A stretch of 64,000 nucleotides of DNA, taken from NCBI GenBank assembly GCA_037976565.1, contig CP137673.1, positions 3,716,218-3,780,217 of the forward strand. Direction: 5' to 3'. Position 1 is the first letter of the stretch. Each line of letters starts with the position of its first letter. This DNA is from Mesocentrotus franciscanus (taxonomy: Eukaryota; Echinodermata; Echinoidea; Camarodonta; Strongylocentrotidae). The notes under the pieces are model-generated. The model had not been told where the DNA came from and ran no database searches. It saw only the letters and a list, made by a program, of their open reading frames with translations. Below, piece by piece: positions 29,549 to 38,186 of this stretch. Made by a program: the position numbers and the translations under genes.

Positions 29549-32096
29549 CCGCCCTGCCCTCTATTAGCAAGTCATTTTATTCATACTTTTCCTTTCCATT
29601 TTTCTCTGCTTCTTTCCTATTCTAATAATCCATACAGCTCTCTGAGATCTTACCCTCATTCTGTAAATGCTTCATTTTTCATTTTTTCCTTGATAGAGCA
29701 ACTCATGTGGAGGGCTGCCCGTTCAAGTGGCGCTGCACCCACGTACTTCAGACCGATGGGGCGATTCCTTGACGGGGGTCTCATAGCGAACAATCCAACC
29801 TTAGATGCACTGACGGAGATCCAGGAGTATTACATGTATAAGAAATCACAGGTACGTTTGCATTGCCATCATACATATGAAATGGCATTCCAAAGTGAAC
29901 AAAATCAATGAAAAATGTCTTGCCCCTGGTCAAAATAATAGAAAAATGTTGCCAAAATGGAGTAATATAAATGTACATGTACCTTGACGTCCGTAATATA
30001 CATTGCTGAAAAACCATTGTTGAAGACAATTTTATGATTTCATGCAACAAAAATGAAGGCAGTGTTGATTCCGAATAGCTATTTTATCCATCTGTTGTGA
30101 TTTATGAATGCAACCTTTTTACTTTTTCCCATAGTTGACATTCCAGTAATTCTTTATACTTGTGTTCTTTCCTCCAAAAATAAAATGAATAAATAAATAA
30201 ATTATGCTCAAATAGCTTCTTTCATTAGTATCAGTTAATCATATACAGAATGGAGTAACACTTTGATTATTTATTTCGTCTTATACCATAGCTCCATGGT
30301 ATTTTGCCTTCAATTCCAGAAAATTATTTCCCAATACTTCAATTTTCATATTTTTCCTCATTTTATTATTATTCTTTATTTACACCACCACTCCCCTTCC
30401 TCCCTCTCTCTCTCTATCTCTCTCTCTCTCTCTCTTTCTCTCTCCCTTTCCCTTCCTCCCTCCCTCCTCTCTCACCCTCTCTCACCATCCCTCCCCCAAA
30501 CCACCAGGGCGAACCGGTGCGTAAGATAGGTGCTGTTGTATCCCTGGGGACTGGGCTTACACCCCTCAAGCCTATAGCCCACGTAGAGATCATGAGACCT
30601 AACAGTGCTGTTGATCTGCTTAGTGCTGCCAGGTCGCTTGCAGCAGGTGCCAATTTGATAGACATCATGGTTGAGCAGGTCAGTCCATACGACAGTATAA
30701 CTATGTAGTCACTTGGAATGAATGTCCAATGACATTGGTCACAGTAAATACTGAATTCAATAAATGAGTACTATTATCCAATGACTTGATTTTTCTCTTT
30801 CAATGACAGGCCTGATAATTACCCGATTGAAATCGGTTTCCCGATTTTTTTGATTTTTTCCCGATTTTTTTCTCGATTTTTTTTTTCTGATTTTTTTTTA
30901 AAGTCAAGAGGGTGGGTGGTTGGGAAAAAAATATTTAAAAAATTTTTTTTTTTCAGTGCTCACTATCACTCCTGCAATGAGAAAGAAAGAATTGTCTGTT
31001 TTTATCCAAAAGGGAAGTAGCTTATATCATTTTATTTTACAGAGCTAACGTCCATTTGGCTTCAAACAGACAAGATGAATATATAGATCTTTCAAAGACC
31101 TTTATTCAATAATATATGTTACCTTATTAACAATACGCTATTAATTCCTCATGTCAATGGAAAGCAATAGAAAGTTCATAATGTAAAATAATAAGTTTTG
31201 CTCTAAGTGAATATTAAAAATAACAAGATCCTTTTGGATTTTCTTGAGAAATATGATGAGAGCTGTAAGCAATGCCATGTTTTATTAAGTTTATAAAATC
31301 TTCAATTTGAAAATCCATTTATTATTCACACTTACAGAACTGCAATGTTTCTCTCTGTTGACTTAATACCACTTCTTATATTTTTTTCATCTATCCAACT
31401 CTTCCAATACAGGTCACTGAATCAAGAATGCGTGCCGTTGACCGAGCGAGGGCGTGGTGTTTCTCGATTGGCACGCCTTTCTTCCGCTTCAGCCCTCCGT
31501 TGAGCCAGGAGATCACAATGGACGAGACGAGGGATCATGTACTCTTAAAGATGCTCTTTGATACGCAGTGTTACATCCAGAAGAGCAAAGATGATATACA
31601 GCAAATGACCGATGTCATCATCTCCTTGTAACACCTTGTATCATGAGGTTTCTGACTTTTATATTATCAATAATTTTTTCGTTAACTTGTAACCCTTTCA
31701 TGTGCAATTGCCAGCATTAACATTGAGAGGAGAAAAATGGATGGATGGCATCACCTTTTTAACCCTTTCATGTGCATTTGCCAGTATTAACATGGAGAGG
31801 GAGAAAAGATGGATGGATTGCATCGGTGAAGATGGAAAGATGCATGCATGGTATAAATCAGGAGTATTGAGAGGACCACCATTTGAGAGGACCTACAGGT
31901 AAATTATGATGATGAGGAGGAGGAGGAGGAGGATCGAGGATGATGATGATAATTATAATTATGATGATGATTGTGAGGATTACAATGATTATGATGATGA
32001 CGACGATGATGACATTTACAATGATGATAGGGATGATGATAGTGGTATTGACCTAATGACTGAGTATTTTGTAAAGCCAATATGATTGCCAATAAA
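16107..32096 (+). CDS. PLA2G6: PLA2G6-type calcium-independent phospholipase A2 (iPLA2 beta), full gene
   Basis: Group VI phospholipase A2 hydrolyses the sn-2 acyl chain of phospholipids independently of Ca2+ and acts in the cytosol and at membranes in lipid remodelling. Fourteen coding exons were traced: 16125-16363, 16926-17141, 17774-17960, 18588-18772, 19695-19974, 20523-20652, 22569-22652, 25030-25178, 27005-27301, 27792-27942, 29013-29149, 29697-29851, 30508-30678, 31413-31631. All have GT..AG borders and compatible phases. Domains: N-terminal region (about 1-150), ankyrin repeats (about 150-415), linker, patatin lipase (about 535-860) with oxyanion loop DGGGIKG (543-549), nucleophile GTSTG (Ser578) and catalytic DGG (Asp711). 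The predicted length is 866 residues; human PLA2G6 is 806. The total is a multiple of three only if one base missing from exon 8 is restored. A 5' UTR exon must lie upstream, because an acceptor precedes 16107. Confidence 0.93.
16125..16363 (+). CDS. PLA2G6: PLA2G6-like coding exon 1 (residues 1-80)
   Basis: The ATG at 16125 sits in ACCATGG, a strong initiation context. An acceptor (AATGTACAG) lies at 16106, so this exon has 18 bases of 5' UTR. The end [14 protein letters not shown] corresponds to the human 'CVLVNP..SGF' segment. It ends AG|GTGTGA in phase 2. Confidence 0.9.
16926..17141 (+). CDS. PLA2G6: PLA2G6-like coding exon 2 (residues 80-152)
   Basis: Acceptor TGTTTTAG, donor AA|GTAAGA, phase 2 to phase 2. 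It encodes [14 protein letters not shown]... up to CFRCPEVI, matching the human region just before the first ankyrin repeat (the LAVELGIRECF-like stretch). Confidence 0.9.
17774..17960 (+). CDS. PLA2G6: PLA2G6-like coding exon 3, ankyrin repeat
   Basis: Acceptor AAAAAAG, donor ACT|GTGAGT, phase 2 to phase 0. Ankyrin signature [20 protein letters not shown] followed by [10 protein letters not shown] (human GETVFHYAVQ). Confidence 0.88.
18588..18772 (+). CDS. PLA2G6: PLA2G6-like coding exon 4, ankyrin repeats
   Basis: Acceptor TTTCATCAG, donor AA|GTAAGT, phase 0 to phase 2. Encodes [20 protein letters not shown] and GYPIHYALK (human NGYPIHSAMK). Confidence 0.9.
19695..19974 (+). CDS. PLA2G6: PLA2G6-like coding exon 5, ankyrin repeats
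   Basis: Acceptor GCCTACAG, donor AAG|GTCAGC, phase 2 to phase 0. Encodes [30 protein letters not shown] and [11 protein letters not shown]. The frame is open upstream of the acceptor, but the homology begins here. Confidence 0.88.
20523..20652 (+). CDS. PLA2G6: PLA2G6-like coding exon 6, last ankyrin repeat
   Basis: Acceptor ATCTTTTCAG, donor G|GTAAGA, phase 0 to phase 1. Encodes [20 protein letters not shown] followed by SPRHLA (human GAEVDTPNDFGETPTFLA). Confidence 0.9.
20653..22568 (+). other. PLA2G6-like intron 6
   Basis: About 1.9 kb. The only recognisable content is the foldback repeat at 21168-21440 (listed separately). Confidence 0.6.
21168..21440. mobile_element. Foldback MITE in intron 6
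   Basis: 21186-21209 (GAAGTTCATTTTCCGAAAGAGCAT) and 21384-21407 are reverse complements with one mismatch. The inner pair AATAGGAAATCACTGT / ACAGTGATTTCCTATT (21295-21310, 21351-21366) closes the hairpin. No coding capacity. Confidence 0.6.
22569..22652 (+). CDS. PLA2G6: PLA2G6-like small exon 7 (linker)
   Basis: 84 bp, acceptor ATAATAAG and donor ACAG|GTTGAA, phase 1 to phase 1, open ([10 protein letters not shown]...). Because it is symmetrical it could be skipped without a frameshift. I see no clear human counterpart, so it may be lineage-specific or alternative. Confidence 0.6.
23785..23978 (+). mobile_element. MITE family with AAGCC..GCACTA ends, copy 2
   Basis: Homologous to 7092-7281 over its length. 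Ends AAAGCCTGTCTGCACTAG and TAGTGCAGTGGGGCTTTAA are inverted repeats. Confidence 0.75.
24449..24835 (+). repeat. (CTT)n microsatellite array
   Basis: Nearly 390 bp of CTT/TTC with a few CTA and T-run interruptions, continuing weakly to about 24960. The poly-Ser/Phe/Leu ORFs over it are artefacts. It lies just upstream of the acceptor of exon 8. Confidence 0.95.
25030..25178 (+). CDS. PLA2G6: PLA2G6-like exon 8 (linker) with apparent 1-bp deletion
   Basis: Acceptor TTATCAG, donor CAAG|GTTTGT, phase 1 to phase 1 if one base is added. The frame starts as [14 protein letters not shown], matching human ILTLLRTVG, but then meets a stop. The other frame continues as [10 protein letters not shown] (human AEYCFPPIHG), open to the donor. 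The switch falls at the G run 25068-25070. The length is 149 bp; 150 would keep frame. Confidence 0.8.
25184..25922 (+). mobile_element. Inverted-repeat element carrying a THAP-domain ORF
   Basis: The left end TTTAAAGAAGAATTAAC (25184-25200) and right end GTTAATTCCCCTTTAA (25907-25922) are imperfect inverted repeats of about 17 bp. They enclose a 740-bp unit whose main ORF encodes a THAP zinc finger (25458-25871). It begins 5 bp after the exon 8 donor. No transposase catalytic region is present. It is probably a non-autonomous DNA transposon, possibly P-element-related since such transposases carry THAP domains; that family link is inference. Confidence 0.5.
25458..25871 (+). CDS. THAP-type zinc finger protein fragment
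   Basis: 137 codons, ATG to TAA. Residues 1-65 fit the THAP DNA-binding domain: zinc ligands C4, C9, C61 and H64 (C2CH), invariant P25 and W37, and the SDHF end at 62-65. The region after residue 70 is Arg-rich and unlike the usual THAP C terminus, so the ORF may continue by splicing or be a truncated remnant. It is nested on the same strand inside intron 8 of the phospholipase gene. Whether it is expressed cannot be told. Confidence 0.7.
   Translation: MVYCRVFGCNNGSSKNQGKSFHRFPDPHNRNEIFKLWVAALKVEKFLDKKYKYDRKNDVICSDHFTVYSRETYTYAIQCTSLCQSRLHAIRHRTGCAQTQWRRSENSQSRERRRILKKSYVLPFVKCTMFYIFQIMF
25923..27004 (+). other. Remainder of PLA2G6-like intron 8
   Basis: AT-rich with three short repeats of 'TAGTCCAAATG(A/G)' at 25925-26000 and a SINE at 26760-26976. 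Nothing else recognised. Confidence 0.5.
26760..26976 (-). mobile_element. tRNA-derived SINE family 1, copy 1
   Basis: Read on the minus strand. A box TGGCTCAGTGG (26950-26960) and B box GGTTCAAAACC (26907-26917), then TTTAGTAAGGCATTAATCCTCATTACCAA and a 3' part AGCAGTCAGGTAAAACAATC. Homologous along its whole length to 43776-43948. Confidence 0.8.
27005..27301 (+). CDS. PLA2G6: PLA2G6-like exon 9, patatin oxyanion and nucleophile motifs
   Basis: Acceptor GTCATTCAG, donor CAAG|GTAAAT, phase 1 to phase 1. It carries [11 protein letters not shown] (oxyanion loop) and [17 protein letters not shown], with the nucleophilic serine of the G-x-S-x-G motif. Confidence 0.95.
27631..27709 (+). pseudogene. 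Decayed duplicate of exon 10 inside intron 9
   Basis: After an acceptor (CATTGCAG) the sequence reads [20 protein letters not shown], clearly the start of exon 10 ([18 protein letters not shown]), then hits TAG at 27707-27709 with no donor. About 80 bp upstream of the true exon 10, it is an old tandem duplication now unable to code in frame. Confidence 0.8.
27792..27942 (+). CDS. PLA2G6: PLA2G6-like exon 10
   Basis: Acceptor TTCCATGCAG, donor AG|GTATGA, phase 1 to phase 2. Encodes [20 protein letters not shown] then [13 protein letters not shown] (human [21 protein letters not shown]). Confidence 0.95.
28005..28320 (-). mobile_element. tRNA-derived SINE family 2, copy 2
   Basis: Minus-strand copy of the repeat at 10306-10680. 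It shares GGCACTAATGTCCTTTGGCA, CCCCAGGGAGTGGAGATGGT and the AAGCGCTTAGAGA tail with (TTA)n. It lies in intron 10 of the phospholipase gene. Confidence 0.75.
28321..29012 (+). other. Rest of PLA2G6-like intron 10
   Basis: AT-rich; no repeat or gene recognised. Confidence 0.5.
29013..29149 (+). CDS. PLA2G6: PLA2G6-like exon 11
   Basis: Acceptor AATTTGTAG, donor TCAG|GTTAGT, phase 2 to phase 1. Encodes [20 protein letters not shown] then APET (human [24 protein letters not shown]). Confidence 0.95.
29410..29550 (+). repeat. (TC)n microsatellites in intron 11
   Basis: Two CT-dinucleotide blocks at about 29411-29433 and 29518-29548. Confidence 0.85.
29697..29851 (+). CDS. PLA2G6: PLA2G6-like exon 12, catalytic Asp motif
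   Basis: Acceptor CTTGATAG, donor CACAG|GTACGT, phase 1 to phase 0. Contains [20 protein letters not shown] then [14 protein letters not shown], with the DGG catalytic aspartate (residue 711) and the NNP motif. Confidence 0.95.
29852..30507 (+). other. PLA2G6-like intron 12
   Basis: AT-rich, ending in a CT-rich microsatellite at about 30390-30490 that serves as an unusually long pyrimidine tract for the exon 13 acceptor. Confidence 0.6.
30508..30678 (+). CDS. PLA2G6: PLA2G6-like exon 13
   Basis: Acceptor ACCACCAG directly after a pyrimidine-rich microsatellite, donor GAGCAG|GTCAGT, phase 0 to phase 0. Encodes [20 protein letters not shown] (human [20 protein letters not shown]). Confidence 0.93.
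30679..31412 (+). other. PLA2G6-like intron 13
   Basis: AT-rich with short CCCGATTTTTTT repeats at 30820-30900. No gene recognised. Confidence 0.5.
31413..31631 (+). CDS. PLA2G6: PLA2G6-like exon 14 and stop
   Basis: Acceptor CCAATACAG, in-frame stop TAA at 31629-31631. Contains [20 protein letters not shown] then RFSP (human [23 protein letters not shown]) and ends in a helical Gln/Ile-rich tail. Confidence 0.94.
   Translation, partial: VTESRMRAVDRARAWCFSIGTPFFRFSPPLSQEITMDETRDHVLLKMLFDTQCYIQKSKDDIQQMTDVIISL
31690..31830 (+). repeat. Tandem ~70-bp duplication in PLA2G6-like 3' UTR
   Basis: AACCCTTTCATGTGCAATTG...GGATGGATGG and AACCCTTTCATGTGCATTTG...GGATGGATTG are two adjacent homologous units just after the stop codon. 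Confidence 0.75.
32091..32096 (+). terminator. Candidate polyadenylation signal of PLA2G6-like gene
   Basis: AATAAA about 460 bp after the stop codon, followed within 15 bp by TGTCTTGTCTGT, a GT-rich element. Another AATAAA lies near 32281. Confidence 0.4.
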
Positions 32097-32099
32097 CGT

Positions 32100-33000
32100 G
32101 TCTTGTCTGTAAAATGGAACACAAATGGACATTCCCTAGTTGTGTGAAGTACATATAGATGCACATTAGATAAAATTTGAGAGACTGACGGTAACAAATA
32201 GATTGTAAAGTAATGACAGTGTGTAGCAGCATGTAAATATATTTTAACTTATCAAATTAAATATTGTTTATCAATCTGAAATAAATACCATGTACAGTGC
32301 ACATACAATATATATGGAAAGGTCTGTTTGTAAGTAAAAGCAGCAGCTGAAAGACTTTAACTTGACCATTTCTCACTTAAACCATTTCAACACAGTATGT
32401 GGCAAATTGTGCCACATTTTTAATTGTAATGCTTTATGTTGTAAGGCGCTTGTAAGGCCTTTTCTGTAGTGTCCCTAGAGAGGGCTGTACCAACCCCTCC
32501 CCCTTCTTTTGCAATAACAAAGTTGATCATATACTTGTACATGTAGCTATTGAACCTCTTCTTGTTTTGTTGGTGGCACAACGAACCAAATCATGAATTG
32601 TTATGCCACGATTATGTATTTACACCTGTATACACAGTATATACTATGGAGAGCTTCTCTCATATTATTTTATAAAGGGTGCTTATGTAATTCCAATATT
32701 CTGAGGTAAATATGATAGAAAAAATGTGATTATGTTGCATTGCTGGTGTATTTGATTAGTGTCTTTGTACATAACATGTATGTAGTGGAGACGTACATGC
32801 ATGCTTTTGAGATGTAGGCATGTATATTGGGCTGCAGGGTTGATGTTAGGTTACCGGTAAATGTTTCCAGTGCGCAGGGTTTAATTTGTAGCAAAAGAGA
32901 GCTGTTGTATAATAGTTGCTACATGTAGGTTTATTATTATTATACAAATGATACCGGTGCATGATGTTATTATACAATCTGTCCGCCCTTGACTTGAGGC
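32100..33000. other. Intergenic DNA, nothing recognised
   Basis: AT-rich; no supported ORF or repeat structure. Confidence 0.4.
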
Positions 33001-33010
33001 TATATGCATC

Positions 33011-33050
33011 TATCGTACAAAGCCTCAGCCTGACGACTTTGTACGATAGA
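33011..33050. repeat. Hairpin, 13-bp perfect stem
   Basis: CTATCGTACAAAG and CTTTGTACGATAG are exact reverse complements around a 14-base loop. No T-run follows. Confidence 0.7.
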
Positions 33051-33534
33051 TTAACAGCATCAACAAGTGCAGATAGATCGTTTAATGAACAAATGAAAAC
33101 ATGCATCATTTGTTTTATACAACGAAACTCCTACATGTGTAGATCCTCCTAATTTGATCTACAAAGAATTTATTTCAAGAAAGTTTTGTGTCATTATGAT
33201 ATCGCTAACAAGTCAATCCCAACTTAAGTGCGAACAAAGAGATAAGTGCACTTACCTCCTCTATACTGTACATGCTATACGCATTTACGCCGGTGCTACA
33301 CAAAGAGTATAGGTCCACACACAGTAGAAGTGCACTAACCTCTACGTGCAATGCAGCGCACTGCGTACTTAAGTCTTTCGAGAGTATCAGAAATTATATT
33401 CCACATACTAAGAATCTTGCTCTACGATTGATCAAAAGGAAATCACGTGATGAAAGAAAGTTCGCCCATCATTGATGGGAGAAGAAAAGTTCGTTACACT
33501 GACCAGATAGTACTACTATCTTCAGTGAAAGTGT

Positions 33535-33574
33535 GTTGCACCCGGTAGATAGTCGACTATCTACCGGGTGCAAC
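33535..33574. repeat. 40-bp perfect palindrome
   Basis: A 20-base half (GTTGCACCCGGTAGATAGTC) is followed directly by its exact reverse complement, with no spacer, centred on the GTCGAC at 33552-33557. Possibly the collapsed end of a mobile element. Confidence 0.85.
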
Positions 33575-33827
33575 GCACTTTGCGTTGCGTATTGCTCTCC
33601 TCTTTAAGCGCTTTTAGTGTTAGTATGCGAACTTTAGGTCACGCGCCAGCTATGGTCACGCCAGCTATGGTCACGCCAGCCACCATACTGCATACACTGT
33701 ACGTATCGTTCACCATCACTTGCTAGCTAGCTGTCAATTGATGACTTGTTGCTCTAAAATGACGGAAGAAGTGAAATGTTTCCGATGTGGAATATAAAGC
33801 AAATAATCACCTTTTGGTTTCAGGCGA

Positions 33828-33935
33828 TAGCAAACTATCACTTCCTCGGCGATCTGAATGTATACGCTATCTTTCCTCAGCTTCGCTTCGGAAAGATAGC
33901 TACATCCAGATCACCTCAGAAGTGATAGTTTGGCC
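33828..33935. repeat. Imperfect inverted repeat (~45-bp arms)
   Basis: AAACTATCACTTC..CGATCTGAATGTA..CTATCTTTCC returns as GGAAAGATAGCTACATCCAGATC..GAAGTGATAGTTT. A likely foldback MITE or relic. Confidence 0.65.
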
Positions 33936-36900
33936 CATCACCTTCACCAACGGTAATTATTTGCTTACTATTGCATACTTTTCCATGAAAAAAACTTGCG
34001 ATAGTATCGGTACATGAAACACACGTGACCGCGTCTGACCAATCATTTGGTTAGAATCTTGGAGAGAGTTATATAATATCAGGGAGTTTGAAGTATTTGG
34101 TGTCACCTCTGCCTGGGACTGGGAGGGGAAAAGGGAACTGAATCACTGTAACCTTCATGTCTCTCCTCTTGGTACATGTATAACTGATTGGGTTGTGCAG
34201 GTGGACTAATACACTGGGGCTTCCTCCTCTTATTCGAATAGTGCAATGGGTTCGTATCATTGAAATATAAGCACTATACAAGCTTCCACTATCATTATTA
34301 TTTTTATTATATTACATGTAAATATATATCACTTTAGTCTTGGGACTAACCTTTGATGTCACCAACCTAAAGACATGGCTCAGGATTTAATATACCAGCT
34401 TCAATATGAAATATGCTGCTGTGTATACTCGATAATGATGTATTTTTCTTTCACAAATTGTGCCTTTTGACTTTACTCTCATTATACAGGTAAATAGAAA
34501 AACAGATCGCTAGAGTGTATTATTATTATTATTATTATAAACTTGTTGTATGATAGATTGGAGAGTGTACGTTAAACTGTCATTTGTTCTACGGTAATTA
34601 AATAACTATGTAAATCTCATGTCTTGAAAATAATTGTAAGTGTTGCATGAGAACAACATAATTTCAGGAAGAATAAGTTTTTTATTTTAAAGAATACAGT
34701 AAGCATATTATAATATAATTAAATACATTGTAATTATGTTCATGCATACTGAAATTCACAAGATGAATAGAAGAGAAATTAATCATGAAACAAATTTAAT
34801 AATACTTGTTACTACATCAAATCACATTGTATCATCTAAGCCTTTTTTTTTACAAGACTGAAATGAACATCAGGGGCCCCCTGTATCAAAAGTTTGGTGT
34901 AAGTGGGACTGAATAACATTTTAAAGCAAATCTTGAATATTCAGTTCCTAATTGGTTGAAACATTAGACTTGCGTTCAATTTGGGGCCTGTGTTTTAACT
35001 GTAATAAAGGTAGCATTTTCTGCTGGAGCCCCCTATCCTTTATTATAAAACTTATCATCAATGACAAGCTACTGAAATCAGTCAAGTTCATTAGCTGCAA
35101 GCAAATTTGGTTGAGAATTGTGACAAGTGGTATCCATACATGTAGCTAGTTGTATGAAACAGGTCCCAGCTGTGATCTTCTTTTCTCCTTTATTGCCGTT
35201 TGAGCTGTAATAGCATTTAAAAAAAAAAGATTCCTGAATCTGAAAAATCTTCCATGTTTCTTTCCATTATTACGCAGCTGCTTACATGGTATATGTTGTA
35301 AGTGTACATTTGTATATTGCAACAAAGAAAATTCAGTGTTCTTCAAGGGAAAATGTGCATTTAATTTATCTCTGTATTTAGCATTTCATTCGTACTTGGT
35401 GATAAGATTATTTTCATTTTCAATTATTAGTTGGACCACTTTATAACAAAGATCGAATGGCGATAATTGACATTTTTGAAATAATGTTGAATAAGTATGT
35501 AGAAGATGAATTAATAATGTTGATTATATATGTTTAATATGAATACATAAGAATATTTACTGATTGATAATGTTTTGTTATCGAATTAATAAATCATGGT
35601 AGACAATCCATTTGATAATAAAGAAAGAACATGATATCAAAGTAAGATTGTGCCGTGTTATTATCTTCTGCATTGATTTCAGAGTACTCCTATTGACAGG
35701 GCTTAAATTAATCCAAGGCCACCAAGGCCATGGCCTTGGATGCCCTTTGATTGGCCTCAATGCCCAGCTCTCATTGGCCTTGGAGATTTTTTGTGCCCTT
35801 TCCAATTCTTCCTATTTGTGCTGTAATATAGCTTTATATAGGAATGTGCCCTATAGAAAAGTGGCCTTGCCCTAAAAATATTGAAATTTAAGGCCTGTAT
35901 TGATGATCAGATATGTTGATCTTCTGTTTCTTTCTATAATAACTTTACAGGGCAATCTAAACCTTGTAGCAAGTTGTTTGGAAGGAAGGGAGGAAAATCA
36001 AGATATGAATGAAATCAGAGGAAAAATATGAAAGTGATAGATTTTTTATTTGAAATCATTAAATGGGAATTTCATATTGGAAAATAAATAATGTCAGTGT
36101 GATGTACTGTATTGTATGACAAATATCACATTCGGTTAAACACCAAACAACTGAAATTCAATATGTACATTTAGGCCTATATATTTGTCTATAACTGATT
36201 AGAACCTATAGCAACATGTGCTGGAATGGATGGTAATTTAGTTTGAAGTGGAAACTTTTTATAACTTGAACATTGGGACCATGAAAACATGAATTGTTAA
36301 ATCAGTGCCTCGTCTTATAAAGAGTAACGATTGATCCAAATCAATCACAATTCCTCTAATTGAGTCTCTTTTCTGTTATGCACATATAGTTACGATTGAT
36401 ACCAATCTTAAATAAGTTGCGATTGATCACAACTGCTTATAAGATGGGGCCCAGGTATCCGGTCAGATCTGGGTTTTAAAAAGAATAATTATATAGAGGA
36501 GGGATTGCAGACAAATTACCTTGTTATATCAGGTACATTCATCTCATTGTATCAGAGCTATTTATGATGAGTTTCCACTGGAGAGTTGTCCCTTTCAGTC
36601 ACAATCAACTTACCGATTCACATACATAATGCGATCACACCAATTAAACATTCATTCCTTTCTTAGTGTTTGACACAGACTTGGTTCAAACTTTCATCAT
36701 CCCCTTCTCTGATTTTCTTGTTATCACCTAATTTGACCATCTGAGAAAGGTTGTTGCCCTAATTTATGATGATTATTCTCTCACATCCTGAACAGCAGGA
36801 AAATTATTTCACTTTCACGTGAACCACAATTTCAGATATTAGAATGCATTAATTTGTATGGTTATAATGGATTAATGTTATAGAAAACCGCACTGTAACA

Positions 36901-37225
36901 TGCATTCTCCTATAGATGTATATATGCAGAATAGTTATAGGCCTATTGTATACCCTTGCGCAGATACATTGTTGTTCATTTATACAATCATTTAGTCTCG
37001 CATATGGCTAAGAAATAATTTGAGCATTGTAAATATTGAATTTGATGAGTAAAACGAATTACATTCTGTGCCATTCAGGAGAAGCAACAAATAAAGTAAT
37101 CAGAAATTCATATTTTATTTTGTTTGTGTAGTGGGGGGGGGGGGTTCGTCTTGGGGGAAATACATGTAAATTAGCCGCCAGGGCACAGCTTGTTAGTTAT
37201 CAATGTAGCCCACAGTCTACGGTAT

Positions 37226-37532
37226 ACTACACGTGGTTCTAGGACACCTACCCCCTGGACCCCCTGGATAACCATCCCCAATCAACTACCGGCCCTAGGA
37301 TCCGGACAACTAACCCCCGGACGACTACCCCCGGTTGTCCTAGGGGGTAGTTGTCCGGGGGTAGTCGTCCTGGGGGTAGTTGTCTGGGAGGTAGTTGTCC
37401 GGGGTAGTTGTCTTGGGGTAGTTGTCCTAGGGGGTAGTTGTCCTAGGGGGTAGTTGTCTGGGGGTAGTTGTCCTAAGGGGTAGTTGTCTGGGGGTAGTCG
37501 TCGGGGGTTAGTTGTCCGGATCGACTACACGT
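37226..37532. mobile_element. Inverted minisatellite inserted with target-site duplication
   Basis: Core 37235-37523 is built of GGACNACTACCCCC units flipping near 37333 to GGGGGTAGTTGTCC units. It is flanked by ACTACACGT at 37226-37234 and again at 37524-37532. The homologous position in segment C (near 61562) lacks the array and has one such site (ACTACATGT). So the array moved as a unit with a 9-bp duplication. Confidence 0.75.
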
Positions 37533-37752
37533 ACATGACAACTCGATGTGTACTTTTTCGCCCCCACTCCAATCTCACCGATTCGCCACTGCTCTGGGGT
37601 TCATGATGCTCGATAGCTCACAATGTTCACATGATCGGCCCGAGTGGGAAGATTTGAATTGTTGTTGCATGACGTTTTGTCTAGTAGTCGGTGGGGATTC
37701 CCCGATATTGCGACCGCGCATAAATTATGCTCAGAGCACATAGACATACAGA

Positions 37753-38165
37753 TATATCTCTTGACGGGGACGCGACGGCCTGCGACGGACAGAGCGGAAG
37801 CATTCCCAGGGTAGTAGAATGTATCGGGCCGTCGCGTCGCTGCGGAAAGAATAATAATCAACAAGAAGTTCATCATGTGATGTAAAACAGTTTTTTGTAT
37901 AAACTTGGTGTTCGTTATTTATCGGGACGTCGCTGAGAAAGATCAATAATCAACACGAAGTACATCATCATCATGTGATGTAGATTGCGTACGGGATATG
38001 GTACGATTCTATTACCAAAACAATAATTAATGTATAAATTTGGTGTTCGTGTCCTGGAACAGATGTAGATGGGATATTTGGAGATTTTTTATCAATTTAC
38101 ATCTTAATTGTTTTGCAGTAACGTGAATTTGAACGTTTTAACGCTTTTCTCACACGTCGATTAAA
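37753..38165 (+). repeat. Repeated block upstream of the lipid-anchor exon
   Basis: A GC-rich phrase CTTGACGGGGACGCGACGG..GTAGAATGTATCGGGCCGTCGCG recurs at 38353-38420 and in part at 38556-38585 and 61980-62040. It is followed each time by CATCATGTGATGTA and AACTTGGTGTTCGTGTC. These are tandem copies of the exon's upstream flank. Confidence 0.75.
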
Positions 38166-38186
38166 ATGGGTTGTAAACAATCAAAG
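38120..38186 (+). CDS. Short exon encoding MGCKQSK lipid-anchor N terminus, copy 1
   Basis: Acceptor TTTTGCAG, then about 45 bases of 5' UTR, ATG at 38166, codons MGCKQSK, donor AAAG|GTAAGC in phase 0. Gly2 fits N-myristoylation and Cys3 palmitoylation, with Lys following, as in membrane-anchored Src-type kinases and G-alpha proteins; only the anchor logic is shared, no kinase is seen. The same exon recurs at 38772-38838 and, altered, near 62589-62680. The exon it splices to is not proved. Confidence 0.6.

Noticed and set aside
38166..38186. Src-family kinase or G-alpha gene start
   Set aside because: MGCKQSK fits only the lipid-anchor logic; no SH3, SH2, kinase or GTPase sequence follows in the window.
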